Source of the DNA: JABFRG01 sp038210445
GTDB taxonomy: Bacteria; Myxococcota_A; Polyangia; Polyangiales; Polyangiaceae
Assembly (NCBI GenBank): GCA_038210445.1
Contig: JBBQWQ010000035.1
Coordinates: forward strand, 1-64,000
DNA: 64,000 bases
Reading direction: 5' to 3'
Of this stretch, positions 34,715 through 43,310 are shown piece by piece; the first letter of the stretch is position 1; each line of letters starts with the position of its first letter. The position numbers and the translations under genes are program-made. The notes beneath the pieces were generated by a model. The model had not been told where the DNA came from. It worked only from the letters and a program-made list of their open reading frames with translations, and searched no databases.

Positions 34715-35212
34715 GTGGCAGACTCGAAGCGGAAATTGCCGGTGATGCGGTCGCCCGAGGCCGACGACGAGCCGGCGCGCCCGCCCTGGCATTGGGTCGG
34801 ATTCGGCACCGTCGCCATCTTCGTGGCGTGGCTTCCGCTGGCGTTCGTAGCCCAGTGGCTCACCACCGGCGCCATGCGCGGCTACGGGAGCGAGAGCCCC
34901 GAGGCCACGGCGCAGCGCCTGGCCAACCTGCCCCGTGGCGAATGGTTGCGGCTGCTGGCCATGATGATCGTTCCCCACGTGTGCGCGCTCGGCGTCGGCG
35001 CCATGGCCGGCGGGTACCTGGTGGGTCGCTATGGTCCGCAGCTCGGCCCGCGCGAGGGCGCCATCGCGGGCTTTGCGGCGGGCCTCATTGCTGTGGTGCT
35101 GGCAGCGCGCGGCGCGGGTCTCTCGCCGGCGCTCTTGTGCGTACTTCCCATTGCCGCGGGTTTTGCCGGCTGGGGCGGGCGCATCGGCGCGAAGAAGCGC
35201 GCGCTCGGATGA
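34715..35212 (+). CDS. Small membrane protein (about four helices)
   Basis: 165 residues from GTG 34715. A cytoplasmic N-terminus rich in Lys/Pro (MADSKRKLPVMRSPEADDE) is followed by helices at about 27-50, 77-105, 110-132 and 135-155 with Gly-rich packing (GVGAMAGGYLVGRYG). No family recognised. It is the first gene of a same-strand run with miaE (31 bp downstream) and two further genes. Confidence 0.8.
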   Translation: MADSKRKLPVMRSPEADDEPARPPWHWVGFGTVAIFVAWLPLAFVAQWLTTGAMRGYGSESPEATAQRLANLPRGEWLRLLAMMIVPHVCALGVGAMAGGYLVGRYGPQLGPREGAIAGFAAGLIAVVLAARGAGLSPALLCVLPIAAGFAGWGGRIGAKKRALG

Positions 35213-35243
35213 CGGCAGGGGACTCGTGCTACAAGGCAGCCGT

Positions 35244-35849
35244 ATGTTGTGCTTGAAGGCCGAGACCGCGGGGTCCTGGGCTGGCCTCGCCGCTCAGGAG
35301 CTCGACCGTGTGCTGATTGACCACGCGCACTGCGAGATGAAAGCGGCTTCCAACGCGCTCTCGCTGGTAGCGCGCCACCCCGACGAAATGGACCTGGTGC
35401 GCGCGCTGTCGGAGCTCGCCGCCGAGGAGCTCGACCACTTCCGCCGCGTCGTCACCGTGCTCGAAGCGCGCGGGCTGACCCTGGGCACACCGCCGGTCGA
35501 CACCTACGCCGCGCTCCTTCGCAACGCCGCGGCATCGCTTCCGGCGCGGCACCGCACCCGATTGGTGCTGGTCGACCGCCTGCTGGTGGGCGCGCTCATC
35601 GAGGCCCGATCGTGCGAGCGCTTCAAGCTGCTCTTGACGGAGCTGCCCAAGGTGGCGCCCGAGCTGGTGCCCTTCTACGAGGAGCTGTTCGCCTGCGAGG
35701 CCAAGCACTTTCGCACCTACGTCGACCTCGCGAAGCTCGCAGCCCGGGAAGATGCGAACCTAGTCGAAGGCCGCCTCGATACGCTGGCTACCCTGGAGGC
35801 GCAGATCATCCGCGACCGCGCCCTCCCCTCCCCTTCCGTACACGGCTGA
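35244..35849 (+). CDS. miaE: MiaE-type tRNA-2-methylthio-N6-isopentenyladenosine hydroxylase
   Basis: 201 residues, diiron non-haem monooxygenase that hydroxylates ms2i6A37 in tRNA. The four-helix bundle is evident, with metal-ligand candidates in DHAHCEMKAASNAL (Glu/His), LAAEELDHFRRV (Glu-x-x-His), GALIEARSCERFKLL (Glu) and ACEAKHFRTYVDLA (Glu-x-x-His). The length is close to bacterial MiaE. The frame stays open upstream but ATG 35244 (MLCLKAETAGSW) opens the conserved region. One base separates its stop from the next start, so it is operonic with the 35851 gene. Confidence 0.9.
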   Translation: MLCLKAETAGSWAGLAAQELDRVLIDHAHCEMKAASNALSLVARHPDEMDLVRALSELAAEELDHFRRVVTVLEARGLTLGTPPVDTYAALLRNAAASLPARHRTRLVLVDRLLVGALIEARSCERFKLLLTELPKVAPELVPFYEELFACEAKHFRTYVDLAKLAAREDANLVEGRLDTLATLEAQIIRDRALPSPSVHG

Positions 35850-35850
35850 G

Positions 35851-37188
35851 ATGCTCGACTTCGATCTCACCGATCTGGCCAAGGAGATTCGCGTGGCGCG
35901 CGGGCGCGTCGCCGACCTCGAAATCGCGCGGCGCCTGGGTCAACCGCTCTTCGAGCCGTTTCAGGGCATTCGCCGGGTGGCCACCAAGACCACCTTCGAG
36001 AGCCTGAAAAGCCTGGAGAGCACCGCCTTCGGGCGCGGGGCCCGGGCGCACATTGCGCAGCTGTTGCAGGCGCGCATGCTGCAGGAGCTCGACGCAGAGA
36101 TCGCCACCGAGGTGCGCGCCGCGGAAACCCGCGTGAACCTCGACGCGCCGCTGAAGGCGAGCCTGCAAGACATTCGGCAAGGCCTGCTGGAGAGCCGTGG
36201 CGGCGCGCATGCCGAGGCCTATTTCGACGCCTTCGCCCGCGCCACGGGGCGGGTGGCGCCCATGGTTCGCGAGCGCGCCGAACGGCGCCTCGAGATTGCC
36301 AAGCGGCTCGGGCACAGCGCGCACGACGAGCTCGGGCTGCCGCTGCCGCGCGCGGTGATCGAGGCAACGGCCACGCAGTTCTTGAAAGACACCGAGGCGC
36401 TCGCAGAAGCGCAGCTTCAGGAGCTCGGCAAACGGCGCGAGGTATCGTCGTGGCCACTTGCGTGCATTTTGCAATCAATTGGCAAAGGCGCCGACCATGG
36501 CTGGCCGGCGCACCTGCAGCCGCGCTGGCTCCACGAGACCTTTCCGCATCTGGCCACCGCGCGCATCGACCCCAAGACCGGCGAGGCCGTAGCGCGCCGC
36601 ATGCTGGGAAGGCCCCCGCTCCGTGCTGGCTCGTCGAGCTTCTTGCGCTTTCTGTACCGCTTCGGGACCACCCTGGGTGAGTCGGTGCCGGAGCGCGATC
36701 TCGCCATGGTGGAGCGGGCCGACCCACTCGGCATCGCGCCTTGCACCTGGGGTATGGTTTTCGCCGGGCTGCCGCTGGAGCGACTGTTTCATCGCGTGGT
36801 GCTGGGCTCGATGCGCGAGAAGGGGCAGGCGCACGTGCGCGAGATCGCGCAGCTGGAGTTGTTCGCAGCCCGGGTCGCGGCCTTCACCGTGCTCGGCGCA
36901 CATGGCGCCGCGCGCACCGAGCTCGAGCCGCGCGTGTTCGGCGCGCGCCTGCCGCAGGGGCTCGGCGGCAACTGGCCGCTGCACGACGACGCTGCCCGGG
37001 CCCGCTGGGTCGCGTTTTTGCGCGCCCACGGCGAGCGCGAGAAGGTGGTCGCCACCTTCGACGAAGACTGGTTCCGGAACCCGCGCGCCGCCGAGTACTT
37101 CTTGGTGTGCGAGCCCATGGTCGCGCAAGCGGAGGCCCCAGAAGGGTGGACCGGCTGGGTGCAAACTTTCGAGGAGCGCCTCGCTTGA
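35851..37188 (+). CDS. Hypothetical helical protein in the miaE operon
   Basis: 445 residues, soluble, no signal or membrane segment. It is rich in Ala/Arg/Leu helices: KEIRVARGRVADLEIARRLG, AEARLEIAKRLGHSAHDELG-type content and later WLHETFPHLATARIDPKT and RAGSSSFLRFLYRFGTTLGE. The layout of a long alpha-helical body without HExxH recalls the helical scaffold of M3-type peptidases, but I see no catalytic motif, so this is not claimed. It starts two bases after the miaE stop and its own stop overlaps the next start, so all three are translated as one unit. Confidence 0.82.
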   Translation: MLDFDLTDLAKEIRVARGRVADLEIARRLGQPLFEPFQGIRRVATKTTFESLKSLESTAFGRGARAHIAQLLQARMLQELDAEIATEVRAAETRVNLDAPLKASLQDIRQGLLESRGGAHAEAYFDAFARATGRVAPMVRERAERRLEIAKRLGHSAHDELGLPLPRAVIEATATQFLKDTEALAEAQLQELGKRREVSSWPLACILQSIGKGADHGWPAHLQPRWLHETFPHLATARIDPKTGEAVARRMLGRPPLRAGSSSFLRFLYRFGTTLGESVPERDLAMVERADPLGIAPCTWGMVFAGLPLERLFHRVVLGSMREKGQAHVREIAQLELFAARVAAFTVLGAHGAARTELEPRVFGARLPQGLGGNWPLHDDAARARWVAFLRAHGEREKVVATFDEDWFRNPRAAEYFLVCEPMVAQAEAPEGWTGWVQTFEERLA

Positions 37189-37985
37189 ACGCTGGGGCGG
37201 CGCGCATGCTGGTGCTCGCGGTCGGGCTCTTCGCCCCGCACCCGCCCAAGCCTTCGCCGCCCAAGCACCCCGCTGCCCCCAAGGCGCCGCCGCCCAAGCC
37301 GGCCCGGCCGCTCGCCATGCTCCCGAGCGTCGGGCGGGTCGGCATCGAGCTGCGGGGAGACCAGCTGGTGGTCACCGAAGACATCGCGCTTCCCCGGGGC
37401 GACTACAAGAACGGCGATCTCCAGCTCTACGTCGCCTTCGGTGCGCCGGGAGCTCCGCAGGCGGTCGACGCGCATCTGCTGCCAGTCGAAGATGGCGAGC
37501 TCGGCGCCGACCCCAGCGCCGCGGGCGATCGCCTCACGGTAGACTTCGTGCCGCACGCCCCGGTGAGCGCCAACCCGCTCGTGGGCTCGGCCTCCATGGC
37601 CGGCTTCGTCGTGCACGTGCGCGAGGCCACGTTTGTAAAAGCGCTCGCGCCGGGCAACATGGCGACCCTACGCCTTCGTTCGCTGCTGGCCGTGCCGGTG
37701 GTGGACCACGCAGGAAATCGTTCGGTCATCGTGCGGTTGGGGGCGCCCACCAAGGAGCCGATGCCCATCGGGCACATCGAGATAGACCCCAAGAAGAGCG
37801 CTCTCGAGGCGGCCACAGCCCAGCTCTGCGGTCCCGACGCCGACACCTACCCGCTCACGGTTTGGCGCGTGGGAGCGACGCCGGTTCGCATGGAAACGAA
37901 GGAGCCCCGTGGGGCCATTGCCCCGGTGCTCGCGGTGCGCCACGCGAGCGACAGTCTCTGCCTGACGTTCAAGTCGAAGCCGTAA
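37185..37985 (+). CDS. Exported protein with Pro/Lys-rich linker, last gene of the miaE operon
   Basis: 266 residues from a TTG at 37185 overlapping the previous stop (TTGA) with GAGGAG eight bases upstream; an ATG at 37206 is the alternative. The hydrophobic N-terminus ARMLVLAVGLFAPHPPK is followed by a Pro/Lys/Ala linker (PKPSPPKHPAAPKAPPPK). A beta-rich domain with GIELRGDQLVVTEDIALP, DLQLYVAFGAPGAP and VLAVRHASDSLCLTFKSK makes up the rest. Family unknown. Confidence 0.75.
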   Translation: MNAGAARMLVLAVGLFAPHPPKPSPPKHPAAPKAPPPKPARPLAMLPSVGRVGIELRGDQLVVTEDIALPRGDYKNGDLQLYVAFGAPGAPQAVDAHLLPVEDGELGADPSAAGDRLTVDFVPHAPVSANPLVGSASMAGFVVHVREATFVKALAPGNMATLRLRSLLAVPVVDHAGNRSVIVRLGAPTKEPMPIGHIEIDPKKSALEAATAQLCGPDADTYPLTVWRVGATPVRMETKEPRGAIAPVLAVRHASDSLCLTFKSKP

Positions 37986-38157
37986 ACGCCCTCACCGTGC
38001 ACTGCTGCGGTCGCGGCCGAGCCGCCTCCAGCGTCTGGAATGCTACAAGAAGGCACGCGACGCACACGCGCTCACCTCGATGCAGTCCGTAAGCGGAGGA
38101 AAGTGTGCATCGCGCCCGAGTTCTGTCAACCTTCACGAAATGTGGAGGTCACGGATC

Positions 38158-39798
38158 ATGAAGCTGCGAATTTCTCATGGGGCTTTTCTGAGCACCGCCC
38201 TGATGTTGGCGATGGCGTGCAGCGGCAGCGGAACCGCGGCGCCGTTCCCTGACCCCAACGGATCCGGGGCGAGTAGCAGCAGCAGCGGGAGCAGTGGCTT
38301 CGGCGGGGGCGGCAACGAGGAAACGCTCATTGTCGAGCCGCGCAACGCGGTGCTCTTCATCGACACGGCGACCAATCCGGCGACCCGCGCCACCCAAGCG
38401 TTCAAGGTCATTCGCAAGACCCCAAACGGCGACAAGGACGTCACCGCAGGGGCCGTCTTCACCCTCGAGAAGCCGGAGATCGGCGGATTCAACACCAACA
38501 ACTTCGAGTCCGTCGACAAGCTCCCGCCTACGCCCCCGGGCGTGACCAGCCGCGTGACGGTGGCGGCCGACGGTGGCTCGGCAGGCGCGGCCATCACGTT
38601 GGTGGCGCTCAAGCGCAGCAGCGATCAGCGCGACTTCTTCTTCCTCGAGCCGTTCAACGAGGCGCCCACGCCCAACAACGACGTGCTCAAGTTCAAGACC
38701 AACATCCAGAACGTCGATGTGTCCTTCGTGATGGACACCACCGGCTCCATGAGCGGCCCGATCAACGGACTCAAGACCGCACTCTCCGGCACGCTGCTCG
38801 CGCAACTCCAGGCGGCCATCCCGTCGGTCGGAATGTCGATCGTGAGCCACAAGGACGAAGAAGACGGCCCCGGCCAGCTCGTCTCCGTGCGCCAGACCAC
38901 GACCACCAACCTCGCGCTGGCCCAGGCCGCAGTTGCAACATTGTCGGCGACGGGCGGTGGAGATACTCCCGAAGGTCAGGTGCCCGCACTGTGGCACGTG
39001 CTGACCGGTGGCGCCGTGAGCGGGGTCGCTGCCCACGTACCGCCGCCGGGTACCACGGGCGCAGTCGACTTCCGCAGCGGCGCCGTCCCGGTCGTGGTGC
39101 TCATCACAGACGCTCCGTGGCACGATCCCAAGGGTGGGGTCAGCGGCGCCATGCTCAACTCTGCCATCACCACCAGCAACGCCCGCTTCGTGAGCCTTCA
39201 ACAGAGCAACGGTTTCAGCACCGAGGCGCAGGCCAACGCACTCTCCGACGTGAGCAAATCGAATCTGCCTCCCGCCGCCTTCGTGGGTTGCGCGGCCGGC
39301 ATGTGCTGCACCGGCATCGGCGGCGCGGCGCGCGCTCCCAGCGGACCGGGCGGTACGTGTCGATTGAACTACCTCTACTCAAGCGGTAGCGACGTCGGAG
39401 CGAGCGTCGTAGCAGCCATCAAGGCCATCGCCGTGGGCTCCACCTACGACGTCACGGCCAAGCCGCGCAACGATCCGGCGAACCCGGGCGGCGTCGACGC
39501 CACCAAGTTCATGAAGGCCCTGCGCGCCAAAGACGAGGGCGACGCCGCCCAGAGCTGCCCGGCGCACGCGGCCAAAGACACCGACGGCGACGGCATCAAG
39601 GACACGTTCATCGCGGTCACCGTGGGCACCCCGGTGTGCTTCGAGGTCATTCCCCAGACCAACACCACGGTGGAGCCCCAGGCCGCCGCGCAGTACTTCA
39701 ACGCCTTCATCGACGTGCTGGGCATTCCCGGCAACATCAACCTCGACAAGCGCAACGTGCTCTTCCTCGTTCCGCCCAAGGTCACCGGCGTCAAGTAG
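38158..39798 (+). CDS. VWA-domain lipoprotein with a Ca-binding-like loop
   Basis: 546 residues from ATG 38158 (a Shine-Dalgarno-like GGAG lies ten bases upstream). The signal peptide ends LMLAMAC (Cys21). A Ser/Gly linker follows, then a beta-rich module (about 55-170). The VWA domain starts DVSFVMDTTGSMSG, with D-x-T-x-S (193-197) as MIDAS, and continues with PVVVLITDAPWHD. A loop near the C-terminus, KDTDGDGIKDTF, looks like a thrombospondin type-3/EF-hand calcium site. Surface role inferred. A terminator hairpin follows at 39821. Confidence 0.9.
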   Translation: MKLRISHGAFLSTALMLAMACSGSGTAAPFPDPNGSGASSSSSGSSGFGGGGNEETLIVEPRNAVLFIDTATNPATRATQAFKVIRKTPNGDKDVTAGAVFTLEKPEIGGFNTNNFESVDKLPPTPPGVTSRVTVAADGGSAGAAITLVALKRSSDQRDFFFLEPFNEAPTPNNDVLKFKTNIQNVDVSFVMDTTGSMSGPINGLKTALSGTLLAQLQAAIPSVGMSIVSHKDEEDGPGQLVSVRQTTTTNLALAQAAVATLSATGGGDTPEGQVPALWHVLTGGAVSGVAAHVPPPGTTGAVDFRSGAVPVVVLITDAPWHDPKGGVSGAMLNSAITTSNARFVSLQQSNGFSTEAQANALSDVSKSNLPPAAFVGCAAGMCCTGIGGAARAPSGPGGTCRLNYLYSSGSDVGASVVAAIKAIAVGSTYDVTAKPRNDPANPGGVDATKFMKALRAKDEGDAAQSCPAHAAKDTDGDGIKDTFIAVTVGTPVCFEVIPQTNTTVEPQAAAQYFNAFIDVLGIPGNINLDKRNVLFLVPPKVTGVK

Positions 39799-39820
39799 CT
39801 TCCGAGCGTCTGCGACCCCC

Positions 39821-39852
39821 AAGGGCGTCTTGCTTTCGGGCAAGGCGCCCTT
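39821..39852. terminator. Bidirectional hairpin between convergent genes
   Basis: AAGGGCGTCTTGC pairs with GCAAGGCGCCCTT (13 pairs, one G-T), closing a TTTCGG loop. It lies between the stops of the VWA lipoprotein (39798) and the outer-membrane protein (39912). No strong T-tract follows on either strand, so it is a hairpin with probable terminator function. Confidence 0.75.
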
Positions 39853-39911
39853 CTCGCGTTTGCAGCGAAAGAGCCGGGAAAAGAGTGGCTCGGGCGGCTC
39901 GGTGCTGCCCC

Positions 39912-40874
39912 TCAGAACTCCGGCTGCGGGTCCTCGTGCGCTGCTGCGTTCTCGTAGAAGTAGCGAAGGCCGAGGCTGATCATGGTGGAGGGATTGGAAG
40001 CGAGATCGCGTCGACCGCTCAGCTCGACGCTGAACTTCTTGTCGACGTAGCCGAGGCCGAGCGACGCGGAGTGCAGCTTCATGCCGTCGTCGTAGCGGTA
40101 CCCGAGGCGAATCGGAAAGTGATCGGCGATGAAGATCTCGCCGCCGGCCATGGTGCGGGTCTTGGGGGTGCCGAAGGTGGTGAAGTCGACGAGAAAGTCG
40201 CTCTCGAGGGTGAAGATGCTGGCCGCGTAGCCCACGCCGCCCACCAGCACCGTGGGGGCGTAGGAGCTGCCAGGGTTGGTGAGATTGCGACCGAGGACGG
40301 CGATCTTGAGGCCCTCGATGGGCGCCACCGTGAGGCCGGCATCGAAGGTGACGCGGTTGAACGCAGCGCCGTCGGGCGTTCCGCCAGAGACGCGGCTTCC
40401 GCCGAAGGGACCGAAGCCGGGGGGAGCTTCCAGGCGGAGGTAGCGACCGGCGATGCCGATGGCGAGCTTGTCGCCGAGCGGGTACGCGGCGGCGACGCGG
40501 AGATCGATCCAGGTGCGCTTGGCGCCATCTGGGTCCATGACCGACCAGGTACCGCCGAGGCCGCCGGTGATCTTGCTGGTGCTGGAGTCGGCGACCGCTC
40601 CGCCGTAGCTCTGGCGACGCGCTTCGGGGTTCCACGCCGCCAGGCCTTCGAAGTGATACACGCGCGAGAACGGCAGGTTCGCGGGATTGTAGAGGACCGC
40701 AGAGGTGGAGCTGCCGGTGGCGACCTGGGCGCCGCCCATGGAGAGCCCCCGTGGGTGCTGGATATCGCCCAGGTCGTAGCCCTGCTCCGGCGAGGTCGAG
40801 GACGGATCCGCGGACGCGACGCGCGCGGCCGCAAAGACCATAAGGAACGCGAGGGCTGAGACGGGGCGCGACAT
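39912..40874 (-). CDS. Outer-membrane beta-barrel protein (PorV/FadL-like)
   Basis: 320 residues. The signal peptide (MSRPVSALAFLMVFAAARVASA) is followed by a barrel-like sequence of alternating hydrophobic strands: GLSMGGAQVATGSSTSAVLYNPANLPF, with the N-terminal G-x-x-x-A-x-x-NPA hallmark of FadL/PorV-type barrels, then VTFDAGLTVAPIEGLK, GLRYFYENAAAHEDPQPEF at the end. The last barrel residue is Phe, as expected for assembly by BamA. Ligand unknown. Only a hairpin separates it from the convergent VWA gene. Confidence 0.85.
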   Translation of the reverse strand: MSRPVSALAFLMVFAAARVASADPSSTSPEQGYDLGDIQHPRGLSMGGAQVATGSSTSAVLYNPANLPFSRVYHFEGLAAWNPEARRQSYGGAVADSSTSKITGGLGGTWSVMDPDGAKRTWIDLRVAAAYPLGDKLAIGIAGRYLRLEAPPGFGPFGGSRVSGGTPDGAAFNRVTFDAGLTVAPIEGLKIAVLGRNLTNPGSSYAPTVLVGGVGYAASIFTLESDFLVDFTTFGTPKTRTMAGGEIFIADHFPIRLGYRYDDGMKLHSASLGLGYVDKKFSVELSGRRDLASNPSTMISLGLRYFYENAAAHEDPQPEF

Positions 40875-41002
40875 GGGTGCTTCGGTGGTACTGAGGCCGG
40901 CGGAGAGTGGGCAACTTTTCGGTGCACGGCGAACCCGCTGCGGGGCCGGTGCATTCCGGGGCCGGGGCAGTCGCTGCGGGTCGAGCGGGCGCCGGGCGCA
41001 GG

Positions 41003-41767
41003 TCAGGTGGCCGGCCGAGGCAGCTTTCCGCGCACCAAAAAGGCCTCCCGGGGATACGTGTACTGTCCCCGCGATAGGAGATCTTTCTTCTTGAGCTCCA
41101 CCTTGTCGCGCGTGGCGGTGCAGGTCCAGGTGTCGAGGCTCTTGGGCTTGGTGACGGTGAAGACCGGCCGGAAGAGGCCAACGTTGATGCCCCGCGCAGG
41201 ATCGCGCGCCGACACGTAGAGGAAGGCGTCGACCCCCGCGGCCCGCATGTCGACCCCCATGGCCTGCGACGCGCCGTAGCGGGTCTTCGAAGCCAGCTGC
41301 GCCTCGAAAGCGTCAAACGGCGGCGCCGTGAGGTCGACCCCGCGCTTGGTGCGAATGGGCACGCCGAAGGCCGAGAGCTCCACGATGACGGTGCCGAGCT
41401 CGGCCGCGGTTCCTTCGAGAAAGAGCAGCCGGTAGTACGCCACTTCCGCGAACGCGCACGAAAGCTCCTGGGCGCCGTACCAGATGCCGCGCTCCACCTT
41501 GACCCCGAACCGCGAGCCATAGCGGAGCGGTGGGTGACGGAAGGGGGTGTACAGCAGGTAGTGCAGGCGCTGAAAGTCTGCGCCGAGCGGCACCGGCGGC
41601 TTCACGCCCTCGAGCAGCTCTTCCAAAAGCTCCTGCTCGGCGTCCGAGTCGACCAGCTTGCGGGTCGAGGTGACGTGCTGAGACTCGACGACCCGGAACA
41701 CCCCGCGCAGCGCGAGGGGTTGGACGTTAGAGCTTGCCCCGCATCGCGTCCAGATACTCTGCGACAT
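41003..41767 (-). CDS. RES-domain toxin of an Xre/RES toxin-antitoxin pair
   Basis: 254 residues. The RES core is visible: RHPPLRYGSRFGVKVERG, then IWYGAQELSCAFAEVAYYR, with the Arg, Tyr/Trp and Glu expected of the fold, and a Ser later near TYPREAFLVRG. RES toxins studied so far (MbcT, ParT, Xre-RES) degrade or modify NAD+ or phosphoribosyl pyrophosphate synthetase; which applies here is unknown. The gene starts 41 bp before the antitoxin stop, overlapping its 3' end, and shares the antitoxin promoter. Chromosomal and unlinked to mobile DNA. Confidence 0.92.
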   Translation of the reverse strand: MSQSIWTRCGASSNVQPLALRGVFRVVESQHVTSTRKLVDSDAEQELLEELLEGVKPPVPLGADFQRLHYLLYTPFRHPPLRYGSRFGVKVERGIWYGAQELSCAFAEVAYYRLLFLEGTAAELGTVIVELSAFGVPIRTKRGVDLTAPPFDAFEAQLASKTRYGASQAMGVDMRAAGVDAFLYVSARDPARGINVGLFRPVFTVTKPKSLDTWTCTATRDKVELKKKDLLSRGQYTYPREAFLVRGKLPRPAT

Positions 41768-42110
41768 GAATGAGTCCGCTCACCCGAGCAAGAAGGTCTT
41801 TGGGAACGCCCGACAGATGTTGGTTGTAGGCAGTGAGCCACGCCCTCCGCGCCTGTTCGCTACCGCCCACCAGCGCGTCGAGGCTTCGGAAGATGCGCAC
41901 CAGATACAGCGCCAGCTCCCCCTCCTTGGCGGCGGGGTCGAGCTCCTTCTGCCCGGCCGACAAGCGCGAGGCGGTGGCCGCGGAGATTCCGAGAATAGCG
42001 CCCAGGTCCTTCTGGCTCAGACCGAGGCGCTCGGCCACGCGGAGCGTCGCCTTGGTGAGGGTGGCACCGGCTTCGGGGGCCGGACGCGGGAGCGGGGCTA
42101 CGGAGCTCAT
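41727..42110 (-). CDS. Xre/MbcA/ParS-type antitoxin (DUF2384 toxin-binding domain)
   Basis: 127 residues. The helix-turn-helix spans about residues 27-55 (RVAERLGLSQKDLGAILGIS and ATASRLSAGQKEL). The C-terminal region DALVGGSEQARRAWLTAYN and LSGVPKDLLARVSGL is the MbcA/ParS toxin-binding domain, with the usual end around GLIHVAEYLDAMRGKL. It neutralises the overlapping RES toxin and represses its own promoter. Two 14-bp palindromes lie directly upstream of its ATG. Confidence 0.95.
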   Translation of the reverse strand: MSSVAPLPRPAPEAGATLTKATLRVAERLGLSQKDLGAILGISAATASRLSAGQKELDPAAKEGELALYLVRIFRSLDALVGGSEQARRAWLTAYNQHLSGVPKDLLARVSGLIHVAEYLDAMRGKL

Positions 42111-42152
42111 CTTTCAGTTGAAAGTAGTAACATCGATTCTTGCAGTTGCAAG
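42111..42152 (-). promoter_or_regulatory. Two palindromic operators and promoter of the toxin-antitoxin operon
   Basis: CTTTCAGTTGAAAG (42111-42124) and CTTGCAGTTGCAAG (42139-42152) share the pattern CTTKCAGTTGMAAG and sit 28 bp apart, on the same face of the helix. On the minus strand TTGCAA (42151-42146) and TACTAC (42129-42124), 16 bp apart, form a plausible promoter. Each palindrome therefore covers one promoter box. The inner palindrome abuts the antitoxin ATG, leaving room for at most a short leader and no Shine-Dalgarno. Confidence 0.85.
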
Positions 42153-42169
42153 GAATCCAGCCGCCGTCC

Positions 42170-43168
42170 TCAGGGAATGGCCAGGTCGCCGACCGGCTTG
42201 AGCCGCCAGATGTCGAAGTTTCCTGAGTCGTTCGAGGAGAAGTAGATGAAGGTGTCGTAGGCCCAGAACGGCTGTACCGAGGTGATGGGACCGTCGGTGA
42301 GCTGCGTGAGCTGGGTGCCGTCGATGCGAATCGCGTAGATGTTCCAGGTGGTGGCTGCGCTCCCGCCCTGCGCCGCGAAGCGGTTCCACCCGCGGTTGGA
42401 GGCGAACGTGAGGTAGCGGCCGTTGGGAGCCCAGCGCGGGGCGCGGTTGTCGGAGTCTTCGTTGGTGAGCTGGGTGAGCTCGCCGCCGTTCTGCGCGTTG
42501 ACGATGAAGATCTGGTCGAAGCTCCCCACCTTGCGCACGAAGGAGATGCGGCGCCCATCGGGGCTGAAGGCTGGGGCGCGACCCTCGGTGAGCTGGGTGA
42601 AGTTCGAGCCGTCCATGCCGGAGACGCCCACGTATTTCACCCCGTTGCGCCCCATCTCGAAGGTCACGAACTTTCCGTCGGGCGAAACCGAGGTGCGATC
42701 CATGTCGGGCGCCATGTCGCCGCGCGCGACCACGCTGAGGGCTGCGTTGGGGGTCTTGGAGAGCGTCCGCACCAGGTTGAAGTTGCCCATGGCGTTGGAG
42801 ACGAAGACCATGCCGCTCGAGTCGGGCAACCAGGCGGCGCCGCGCGAGATGCTCTTCTCCGAGGTGAACAGGGTGCGGCCCGAGGCGCCCGCCGGGTTCA
42901 CGCCGACCAACACCTGCTGCGCAATGGCGTGGTTGGTGTCGTAGGTGATGGCGTTGACGAGGAGGGTGCTGCCATCGGGCGAGACCACCGGCGAGACCTC
43001 GTCGATGGGGTCGCTGGTGACGTGGGTCAGCGACTGAGCCCCGCCGGCCGCGGCCAGCCTCGGGCGGGCGGGGGCCGCCGGCGACGACGGCCCCTGCACG
43101 TAACGCCGCTGCTCGCAGCCCAACATGAGGACACAAGAAAGGACCGCAAAGCTCCACGTCGTGCGCAT
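42170..43168 (-). CDS. TolB-like (PD40) beta-propeller lipoprotein
   Basis: 332 residues. The signal peptide ends CVLMLGC (Cys18). Residues about 45-325 are PD40 repeats (SPVVSPDGSTLLVNAITYD, TSVSPDGKFVTFEMGRNG, APAFSPDGRRISFVRKVG, APRWAPNGRYLTFASNRG, FWAYDTFIYFSSNDSGNFDIW), giving a six-bladed propeller of the TolB/DPP-IV type. The SPDG motifs are typical. A periplasmic protein-protein interaction role is inferred. It lies just 17 bp upstream of the antitoxin operator, but on the same strand, with a tandem-repeat region further up. Confidence 0.9.
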   Translation of the reverse strand: MRTTWSFAVLSCVLMLGCEQRRYVQGPSSPAAPARPRLAAAGGAQSLTHVTSDPIDEVSPVVSPDGSTLLVNAITYDTNHAIAQQVLVGVNPAGASGRTLFTSEKSISRGAAWLPDSSGMVFVSNAMGNFNLVRTLSKTPNAALSVVARGDMAPDMDRTSVSPDGKFVTFEMGRNGVKYVGVSGMDGSNFTQLTEGRAPAFSPDGRRISFVRKVGSFDQIFIVNAQNGGELTQLTNEDSDNRAPRWAPNGRYLTFASNRGWNRFAAQGGSAATTWNIYAIRIDGTQLTQLTDGPITSVQPFWAYDTFIYFSSNDSGNFDIWRLKPVGDLAIP

Positions 43169-43240
43169 GGGCGCGAGTCTGCCAAGCAGGAGGGCAAATT
43201 ACAACTGGAGTTCCGCCCTTGTCGGCTCTGGTAGGGGGCC

Positions 43241-43290
43241 GCGACTCGCCGCGACTCGCCGTGATTCGCCGTGATTCGTCGCGATTCGCC
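43241..43290. repeat. Five tandem 10-bp repeats
   Basis: GCGACTCGCC twice, then GTGATTCGCC, GTGATTCGTC and GCGATTCGCC, with a further degenerate unit (GAGCTACGCC). It lies between the M13 peptidase stop and the PD40 lipoprotein start, about 70-120 bp upstream of the latter. Each unit is one helical turn apart, so a repeated binding site is possible; no function is known. Confidence 0.85.
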
Positions 43291-43310
43291 GAGCTACGCC
43301 GCGCTCGCGA

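Noticed and set aside
43241..43290. Possible CRISPR or origin iterons
   Set aside because: The units are only 10 bp with no spacers, and no dnaA or replication gene is nearby.
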